Shown here piece after piece: positions 58,668 through 64,000 of a DNA stretch of 64,000 nucleotides. The notes under the pieces are model-generated. The model searched no databases. It saw only the letters and a program-made list of their open reading frames with translations, and was not told where the DNA came from. The position numbers and the translations under genes were made by a program. The DNA is taken from assembly GCF_002903165.1 (NCBI RefSeq), contig NZ_PPSK01000009.1, positions 1 to 64,000 of the forward strand, given 5' to 3'. Position 1 is the first letter of the stretch. Each line of letters starts with the position of its first letter. This DNA is from Halopseudomonas oceani. GTDB lineage: Bacteria > Pseudomonadota > Gammaproteobacteria > Pseudomonadales > Pseudomonadaceae.

Positions 58668-59144
58668 CTATGGCGCCCCATCGCTGTTTGCCTGACCGAA
58701 GCCGTAGGCGTTGAGCTGTATTTGCGCTGCGTTGCGTTCACGCTGTTGCACATCGAGAGTAATACGCCAGCGACTGCTGTTCAGGTCACGGTAACTTGCT
58801 ACCAGGCCGAGATAGCGTGTTTGCGGTTGCAGTGCGAGTTTCAGCATTCGCTGTTCGCCTGGACGCAGCTCCAGCTCCTCCATCGCCAGCAGGTCGGCTG
58901 CTAGCAACTGAGGGGCACGGTGCTGCAGGGCGAAGTAGTCGGCTTGCTCAAACGCCGTCGGGTGACTGAGTTCAACCAGTTGGAGCACAAGGGGCGACGG
59001 CCGGCCATGCAAATTCGGGTTTAGTTGTTCGGAGGCGTTGATATGCAGCTCCAGCTTGGTCAGGTCGGAGTAGGGGGATAGCACGCTGCAAGCGTTGAGC
59101 ACGCTGCAGGCGAGTATCAGCAGTAGGTAGCGAAAACAGGGCAT
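58668..59144 (-). CDS. tssJ: T6SS outer-membrane lipoprotein TssJ
   Basis: A 158-residue lipoprotein with lipobox L-N-A-C (Cys19), followed by Ser, so outer-membrane sorting is expected. The mature beta-sandwich contains the L-x-L-x-I-x-A-S-x-x-x-N-P-N pattern typical of TssJ and the L-V-E-L-S-H-P-T loop. It binds the periplasmic C-terminus of TssM. It corresponds in order to lip2 of HSI-II. Confidence 0.9.
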   Translation of the reverse strand: MPCFRYLLLILACSVLNACSVLSPYSDLTKLELHINASEQLNPNLHGRPSPLVLQLVELSHPTAFEQADYFALQHRAPQLLAADLLAMEELELRPGEQRMLKLALQPQTRYLGLVASYRDLNSSRWRITLDVQQRERNAAQIQLNAYGFGQANSDGAP

Positions 59145-59148
59145 GCGG

Positions 59149-60234
59149 TTATCCGAAGTGCTGGTGTAGTGAGCTCAAAATCCGGGATTGCTCGCGGTAG
59201 GCTGCGTTGAAGGCGTTGTGATAGCGCTGTTGCACCTGCTCCGGCTGCTGGGCGTAGAGTTGGCAAAGTGCGCGCCAGCGCGCCCCGTCGGTGCGCAGTG
59301 CGCCCAGAGCTGTGGTTAGTTGATGGGGAGCCAGTAGCAGCGGAAGGCGTTCAGCGCTGTGCTGGCTGGCCTGGTGCAGTGCCAGTGTTTGTGCGCGCAG
59401 ACGATTGCAGGCGCTGCGCAATAGGCTGGCGGCATCATCGCTACGCTGTAGCAATTGCGCCAGGCAGGCCTCAGGTGACTCGCTGCGCGACCATGGGTGT
59501 GGCTCGGTGCTGCAGTCAAGCTGGCTATCCAACTGCTGCTGAGTGTGCAGGCTCTGCCGAATCTCGCCGATCAAGACTCTTAGCAGGGTTGCTGCTTGGA
59601 GGGCGTAATGTCGGGCAAATTTATGCTGGCCTTCCAGTCCAAGCCGTTGGCAGACCTGCTGGGCAAGATCGTCAGACGCCGGCTGCGTGCACTGAGGGGG
59701 AACAGCTTCACGTGGCAGGCGGATGTGCTCCGACTCGATCCGGTGGTGCTCTCCTTCAGTCGTGACGGCGGCGTTGACGGTCGACGGGGTGGGGTGCCCG
59801 CTGCCGGACGACAGCAGGTCAAGCAGATCACCGCTACTGGTAGCCGCGCTGTCACTATCAAGTTCAAGGAATGCGTCGTCGGGAATGAGCGCGTGGGGCG
59901 GCAACGCTGAAGCCGCATGCAGTCTTGCGCGGATCTCGAATTCGCCCATCCGGTAGACCTCGCCATGCTCAATGGGTACCGGCGTTCCCTTGGGCAGGCG
60001 CAGACTATCGTGTTTACGGGTAACCCCGTTGCTGCTCAGGTCGATCAGTTGATAGCGTTGCTGGTCAAAATGTACTTCGGCGTGCTGGCCGGAAAGAACC
60101 CGCGAGGGATCTTCCAGTATCCAGTCACACTGGCTGGCGCGGCCGATGATGCCGCCTGCAGCTCTGAAGGTGTGGCTCAGAGGCGGCTCGCCGTTGTGAC
60201 GGGGAGGGTGGATGACTTCCAGCGTCAGTTCCAT
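59149..60234 (-). CDS. tagH: T6SS FHA-domain protein (TagH/Fha/ImpI)
   Basis: A 361-residue cytosolic protein with an N-terminal FHA domain (about residues 5-105: G-I-I-G-R, S-G-Q-H-A, L-S-S-N-G-V) that reads phosphothreonine. The C-terminal TagH/ImpI domain (about 190-355) is typical of T6SS Fha proteins. Stk1 is its likely kinase and Stp1 its phosphatase. It ends 4 bases before tssJ and overlaps the small lipoprotein gene by 10 bases. Confidence 0.9.
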   Translation of the reverse strand: MELTLEVIHPPRHNGEPPLSHTFRAAGGIIGRASQCDWILEDPSRVLSGQHAEVHFDQQRYQLIDLSSNGVTRKHDSLRLPKGTPVPIEHGEVYRMGEFEIRARLHAASALPPHALIPDDAFLELDSDSAATSSGDLLDLLSSGSGHPTPSTVNAAVTTEGEHHRIESEHIRLPREAVPPQCTQPASDDLAQQVCQRLGLEGQHKFARHYALQAATLLRVLIGEIRQSLHTQQQLDSQLDCSTEPHPWSRSESPEACLAQLLQRSDDAASLLRSACNRLRAQTLALHQASQHSAERLPLLLAPHQLTTALGALRTDGARWRALCQLYAQQPEQVQQRYHNAFNAAYREQSRILSSLHQHFG

Positions 60235-60380
60235 GCGCGACGCTCCGGGAGCGGTTGCGGCATCTGCTTGTTGAGCGGGCGATACTGGTCATCGTCAAAA
60301 CGCATATTGCCACTGCACCCGGCAAGCAGGCAGAGCAGCGAGAGCAGCAACGCTCGATACAAAGGTGGTGTGTGCGGCAT
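60225..60380 (-). CDS. 51-residue lipoprotein at the head of the T6SS operon
   Basis: A small gene whose ATG (60380) leads to a 51-residue product. The residues 7-22 read as a lipoprotein signal peptide ending in L-A-G-C with Cys22, followed by Ser-Gly-Asn. The mature part is only 30 residues (M-R-F-D-D-D-Q-Y-R-P-L and a Pro/Arg-rich end). Its stop lies inside the first codons of the FHA gene, so it is translationally coupled. The position matches orfX, the small gene before fha2 in P. aeruginosa HSI-II (from memory). The ribosome-binding site is weak (GGA at 8 bases). It might be a minor outer-membrane part of the T6SS complex. Confidence 0.8.
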   Translation of the reverse strand: MPHTPPLYRALLLSLLCLLAGCSGNMRFDDDQYRPLNKQMPQPLPERRAWN

Positions 60381-60884
60381 AGCCAATCCATTGCAGGTCC
60401 GGTGCGAGTCGTCCTGACCCGCGTTTCAGTTGTTATGGCAAACTTCGTTCCTTCTTCATATATATCAGTTAAATCAATTGGTTATGTCTTTTACCAGGTT
60501 TCTGCTGTGGGCTCTTGTGACTGATGTCTCGGCGCTGTGCGCAAGAGATTGCGCAGCGCTGAGAGCAAATGGCGCAACCCTGTGTGTTGATATCGACGGA
60601 TATGCGCCTCGCTTCATCAAGGTTACTCAGGCTCAGCGGTTTACCGGGGTGTGTCTATGGCGGGGGGCGACTCATGAAGCGCGAGCGGTGTTTTCGGAGG
60701 ATGCAGGATGGCAAAAATCAGCGCACGGATGGCTGGGCTAGTCCGCTTGATGATCGAGCGTCTCTGATAGGTGCGACCTGCCCGCTGTCACCATTGCTTG
60801 ATTTCATCGTCGGTTGTCACGCTGTCAGCGTCTCTGCGGGATGCTTGTCGCCGGAGTGGGCTCGCCGTCAGGCAAGCCCGCGGC
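60381..60884. other. Gene-poor 504-bp gap upstream of the T6SS half-cluster
   Basis: No convincing gene. The part next to the lipoprotein gene (about 60440-60480) is AT-rich and contains TATATA preceded 18 bases upstream (minus strand) by GACATA, a possible promoter. A hairpin TGCGCAA-GAGA-TTGCGCA lies at 60538-60555. Plus-strand frames of about 100 codons exist (60430-60741) but have no recognised motif and weak GC at third positions. If this locus once held the other T6SS genes, this is where the junction would be. Confidence 0.45.
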
Positions 60885-61820
60885 TCAGCGGCAGACGGGG
60901 ATCAGGCAATCAGCCTTGGTACTGACCTTGCTGTCGTTTACTTGCTGCGCGGTGGCGCAGTTACGGACTTGCTCTGCCGCTTCCCGACAGCCCATTTCTT
61001 CCATGGCGGTGGCCAGGTTATTCCAGCCGGCCGGGTAGTCGGGGAAGCGTCGTACCAGTTCACTGAAATGGTCGACGGCCTCGCTCTGGCGGCCACTGTT
61101 CCAGGCGATATTGCCTTGGCCCAGCAGGGCGGCGGGCTGGTCGGTCCAGTGTTCGCTTGCTGCCTGATAGGCGGCCTCTGCGCTGGCGGTCTGCCCGACC
61201 TGTTCAAGATCAGTTGCTGCTTTCAGGTAGGGAAGTGGTTCGACGGTTGCCGGCAGCTTGCCGGCTGGCATGGCGACGACCGCCCAATTGTCAGCTCGTT
61301 GCCAGGTGCGCAGGAACAGGCCAAAGGGTTCGCGTTGGCGTGCGTTCAGTCCTGAATGCAGGATCAGCTCCCGGGTATTGAGGTCATACCCAACCACCAC
61401 AGCGTAGTGCCACTGTGGATACCAGTTAAAGGCGAGGTTCTGCATGACTAGCACTGCATTGCCGGCATCGATTTCGCGCAGGATAGCTTTCAGTTCCGGC
61501 GCCAGGGGGTAGACCAGCAGGCCTTGTTGCCGGGCGGCGGCGACCATTTCAACCTGCAGGCTACCCTTGCGTTCCGGTAGGTAGACGCGGTCTTTCAGTT
61601 GCTCCGGGGCAATGCTGATGTTGCGCTGTCCGAGCAGCATCGAAAGAGCCGCAGGGCCGCATTGATACTCGTCCTGAGCATGAAACGGAAGGTTGGTCAG
61701 CAGCCGGTTGGGCGGCAGATCGTCCGGAATGCTTTGCTGTTGGGTGGGGGGAAGCCCGGCACAGGCTGACAGCAGTACTGTCAGCCCAAGTGCCAAGGCC
61801 AGGCGAATGGCCTTGTACAT
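60885..61820 (-). CDS. PA2778-like C39 cysteine peptidase lipoprotein with TPR
   Basis: A 311-residue lipoprotein: signal peptide with lipobox L-S-A-C (Cys20), a C39-type papain-like domain (about 45-195; Cys in Y-Q-C-G-P-A-A-L, His in W-H-Y-A-V-V-V-G) and C-terminal TPR repeats (about 210-285). This is the PA2778 family. The peptidase faces the periplasm or outer membrane and not the cytosol, so it is not a standard bacteriocin ABC processing domain. It is paired with the small protein gene 5 bases before it. Confidence 0.85.
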   Translation of the reverse strand: MYKAIRLALALGLTVLLSACAGLPPTQQQSIPDDLPPNRLLTNLPFHAQDEYQCGPAALSMLLGQRNISIAPEQLKDRVYLPERKGSLQVEMVAAARQQGLLVYPLAPELKAILREIDAGNAVLVMQNLAFNWYPQWHYAVVVGYDLNTRELILHSGLNARQREPFGLFLRTWQRADNWAVVAMPAGKLPATVEPLPYLKAATDLEQVGQTASAEAAYQAASEHWTDQPAALLGQGNIAWNSGRQSEAVDHFSELVRRFPDYPAGWNNLATAMEEMGCREAAEQVRNCATAQQVNDSKVSTKADCLIPVCR

Positions 61821-61824
61821 GGTG

Positions 61825-62226
61825 TCAGTTTACGCAGTTGACGAAGCTGTAGACGTTGGTTGCGCAAAGCATGTCGGTGATGATGAAGATGACTAGGAAC
61901 AGCACGATGATACCCACCACGCCGGCGCCGGCCGGAGCCTGATCGAGTTGACTGTTGAATTGCGCCAGTTCGTCAGCGGTCAGGCTGTCGATACGCTTCT
62001 CAACCTGATCCTGGGTTACACCCATGCTTGCCAGTTTGTCCTGCACCGCCTTGTCATCGAGCATGCTTTTGAGTTCGGCGCGGTCGACGCTGAGCTGCTG
62101 TTGGGCTACGGCTTCTCCGGTGCCGATCATGGCGGCCTGAGCCTGGATGCTGGCCATGGAAGTCAGCAGGAACAGGGCGGTGAGCATGATGGACAGATAA
62201 CGCTTTGTTGTTCGCATGAAAGTCAT
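61825..62226 (-). CDS. PA2779-like small membrane protein
   Basis: A 133-residue protein. An N-terminal signal-like helix lies near residues 12-32, then a helical region (about 45-95) with V-E-K-R-I-D-S-L-T-A-D-E-L-A-Q. A C-terminal membrane helix (about 100-118) follows and the protein ends in a short C-A-T-N-V-Y-S-F-V-N-C tail. This is the PA2779 family, always next to the C39 peptidase. Start at 62226 with GAGG 8 bases upstream; ATG 62217 is an alternative. It could be the peptidase's substrate or partner; this is not shown. Confidence 0.82.
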   Translation of the reverse strand: MTFMRTTKRYLSIMLTALFLLTSMASIQAQAAMIGTGEAVAQQQLSVDRAELKSMLDDKAVQDKLASMGVTQDQVEKRIDSLTADELAQFNSQLDQAPAGAGVVGIIVLFLVIFIITDMLCATNVYSFVNCVN

Positions 62227-62383
62227 CGGGCATACCTCGGTTTGTTGTGGCTTCCCTGCTTGGAAGCTGTTAACCACGATAGGTGGCTTTCGTCGTTGCG
62301 CAAGAAGCGCTCCCTATAACCGACTCATACAAGCTGTACAGGTTCCACAATGCCACTGCCGCTGTGATCTGGTTCACGGCCTG

Positions 62384-63667
62384 TTAGATCCCGAGTTTGT
62401 CACGCATCTGGTAATACCAAGCGCCAATCGCGGTGAACGGGATTCGGAACAGTCGCCCGCCTGGGAAGGGGTAATGTGGCAGCGCAGCGAAGGCGTCGAA
62501 GCGTTCAGCCTGGCCGCGAAGCGCCTCCGCCAGCACCCGGCCAGCGACGTGAGTAAAGGTAACCCCGTGGCCACTGCAACCTTGCGAGTAATAAATATTG
62601 TTGCCGATCCGCCCCATCTGCGGGAGGCGTGACAGGGTCAGCAGGAAGTTACCTGTCCAGGCGTAATCGATCTTCACATCCTTGAGCTGTGGGAAGGTCT
62701 TGATCAGGTTGGGGCGAATCAGCGCTTCAATGTTGCTCGGGTCGCGGGCACCGTAAACGACACCGCCACCAAAGATCAGGCGCTTGTCGCCAGATAGACG
62801 GTAGTAATCGAGCAGGTAGGCGCAGTCTTCCACGCAATAGTCCTGCGGCAGCAGCGATGCAGCCAGCTCGTCCGACAGCGGCTCAGTGGTAACCACCTGG
62901 GTGCCGCAGGGCATGGATTTGGCCGCCAATTGTGGCAGCAGGTCACCGAGGTAGGCATTGCCGGCCACGATCACGAAGCGCGCCTTGACCTGACCTTGGG
63001 CGGTATGCACGACCGGGTTCTCACCCTGCTCGACGCGGGTGACTGGCGACAGTTCATGGATTACTCCGCCCAGTGATTCGAATGCGGCAGCTTCGCCAAG
63101 CACCAGATTCAAGGGGTGGATGTGGCCGCCGCTCATGTCGAGCATGCCGCCGACGTAGATATCGGTGTTGACCACTTCGCGAATGCGTTTGCTGTCGAGC
63201 ATCTCAAGCTGGGTATTGCCATAGCGCTCCCAGAGTTTCTTTTGAGCTTCAAGGTGCTGCATGTGCTTGCTGTTGAATGCCGCAAAGACACCGCCGTCTT
63301 TCAGGTCACACTGGATGTCGTACTTGGCTACGCGCTCACGAATGATACGGCCTCCTTCAAAAGCCATGTCCCCCAGCAGTCGCGCCTGCTGGGCGCCTAG
63401 CGTCCGCTCGATCACGTCAATGTCGCGGCTGTAGCTGTTGACGATTTGGCCGCCATTGCGGCCAGAAGCGCCAAAGCCAACCTTGACCGCTTCAAGGACG
63501 GTTACCTTGAAGCCTTGCTCCGCGAGGTGCAGAGCGGCAGAGATGCCGGTAAATCCTGCACCGATGATGCAGACATCGGTCTCATGACTGCCCTGCAGGG
63601 GCGGGCGTTCGGGAGCGGGGTTGGCTGAGGCTGCGTAGTAGGAGGTTGTGTGTTGGGTCTCGGCCAT
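62384..63667 (-). CDS. pauB: FAD-dependent gamma-glutamylputrescine oxidase-like protein
   Basis: A 427-residue flavin oxidase of the PuuB/PauB (OrdL) family, acting in polyamine breakdown on gamma-glutamyl-polyamines. The FAD-binding motif G-A-G-F-T-G-I-S-A-A is near residue 37, with V-G-F-G-A-S-G-R-N-G-G-Q at 62-73 and a C-terminal G-C-S-G-H-G-V. P. aeruginosa has several paralogues; its pauB3 lies next to PA2778, matching the arrangement here (from memory). No other polyamine gene is within the window. Confidence 0.85.
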   Translation of the reverse strand: MAETQHTTSYYAASANPAPERPPLQGSHETDVCIIGAGFTGISAALHLAEQGFKVTVLEAVKVGFGASGRNGGQIVNSYSRDIDVIERTLGAQQARLLGDMAFEGGRIIRERVAKYDIQCDLKDGGVFAAFNSKHMQHLEAQKKLWERYGNTQLEMLDSKRIREVVNTDIYVGGMLDMSGGHIHPLNLVLGEAAAFESLGGVIHELSPVTRVEQGENPVVHTAQGQVKARFVIVAGNAYLGDLLPQLAAKSMPCGTQVVTTEPLSDELAASLLPQDYCVEDCAYLLDYYRLSGDKRLIFGGGVVYGARDPSNIEALIRPNLIKTFPQLKDVKIDYAWTGNFLLTLSRLPQMGRIGNNIYYSQGCSGHGVTFTHVAGRVLAEALRGQAERFDAFAALPHYPFPGGRLFRIPFTAIGAWYYQMRDKLGI

Positions 63668-63769
63668 GAGGGCACCTGTGCAAATGTTTGTTTAAAATAT
63701 TTGACAATATTGGCCGATGCTACCCTTTGGAATGCCCTATTGCCATAGGGTGATCAAAAAAAACCACAG

Positions 63770-64000
63770 CTAAGGGTGGGCTGGTTCTGCCTCGGCGGGC
63801 GCGCCCTGGGGCGGGGCTTTGGGCAGCGGTTTGCACAGGAGCACAAAGACCATGGAGCAGCCCAGCATGAATGCGATCAGGTGAAAGGCATCGTTGTAGG
63901 CGAGGATGGCTGCCTGCTGATGAACCTGATTGCTGAGCAGCTGCAGGGCGCTTTGCTCGTTGCCGAGCTGATGGGTTAAAAGGCGCATGCGCTCCTCGAA
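63770..64000 (-). CDS. C-terminal end of a DHA2/EmrB-type MFS transporter (partial)
   Basis: The frame runs off the window at 64000. The visible part reads like the end of an EmrB/QacA transporter: Q-Q-A-x-x-L-A-Y-N-D-A-F, then a last membrane helix (L-I-A-F-M-L-G-C-S-M-V-F-V-L-L) and a cytoplasmic Pro/Ala-rich tail. A drug-efflux role is a family inference. Confidence 0.75.
   Translation of the reverse strand, partial: FEERMRLLTHQLGNEQSALQLLSNQVHQQAAILAYNDAFHLIAFMLGCSMVFVLLCKPLPKAPPQGAPAEAEPAHP

Noticed and set aside
60125-60391. 88-codon minus-strand frame overlapping the FHA start
   Set aside because: The adjacent frame encodes the lipobox protein with a stop coupled to the FHA start, which explains the region better.
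60430-60741. 104-codon plus-strand frame beside the T6SS operon
   Set aside because: It has no motif, no clear ribosome-binding site and atypical third positions. It was kept only as part of the gap description.

Overview
The window is GC-rich, densely coded DNA from a gammaproteobacterium of the Pseudomonas group. Markers are the OprI-type lipoprotein, the 180-kDa NAD-dependent glutamate dehydrogenase, ThrH next to CysH and CysB, a PauB/PuuB-type oxidase beside the PA2778/PA2779 pair, and the tesA-ybbA-ybbP and aroF-cysB-cysH-thrH gene orders, which match P. aeruginosa as I remember it. Several blocks look like a Pseudomonas core genome in a rearranged order, so a relative such as Halopseudomonas is plausible. 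The species cannot be fixed from the sequence alone.

Layout. 0.2-7.0 kb (minus): a MoxR-DUF58-DUF4381-BatA-BatB/C-BatD operon. 7.1-13.3 kb (plus): gdhB, a DUF2835 protein and pyrD. 13.4-24.9 kb: housekeeping genes (rmf, rlmKL, dacB, a Cache-only membrane sensor, tatD, deaD, a glutathionyl-hydroquinone reductase, a CPA1 antiporter, greB). 25.0-29.9 kb (minus): a YhiI-RbbA-YhhJ export system. 30.0-37.9 kb (minus): a seven-gene, mostly overlapping operon joining a MoxR-like AAA ATPase, a metallopeptidase-VWA protein, two unknown proteins, a PaaK/F390-like adenylate-forming enzyme, PnuC and NadR. 38.0-45.5 kb: ybbP, ybbA, tesA, a small Cys-containing protein, an L,D-transpeptidase, oprI, a GntP permease and a small GNAT protein. 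45.5-51.5 kb: DAHP synthase, a ketopantoate-reductase-like protein, a 5'-nucleotidase, cysB, cysH and thrH.

51.5-60.4 kb (minus): half of a type VI secretion locus in the HSI-II order: small lipoprotein, FHA protein, TssJ, TssK, TssL, TssM, Stp1 phosphatase and Stk1 kinase. The small lipoprotein is only 51 residues. Sheath, baseplate wedge, ClpV, Hcp and VgrG genes are absent from the window. 60.9-64.0 kb: the PA2778-like C39 peptidase, the PA2779-like small membrane protein, a PuuB-type oxidase and the end of a DHA2 transporter.

The strongest candidate for something undescribed is the 30.0-37.9 kb operon. It couples a chaperone-type AAA+/VWA pair, with an embedded zinc-protease motif, to an acyl-adenylating enzyme and to nicotinamide riboside uptake and conversion to NAD. 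The second is the split T6SS locus with its tiny lipoprotein.
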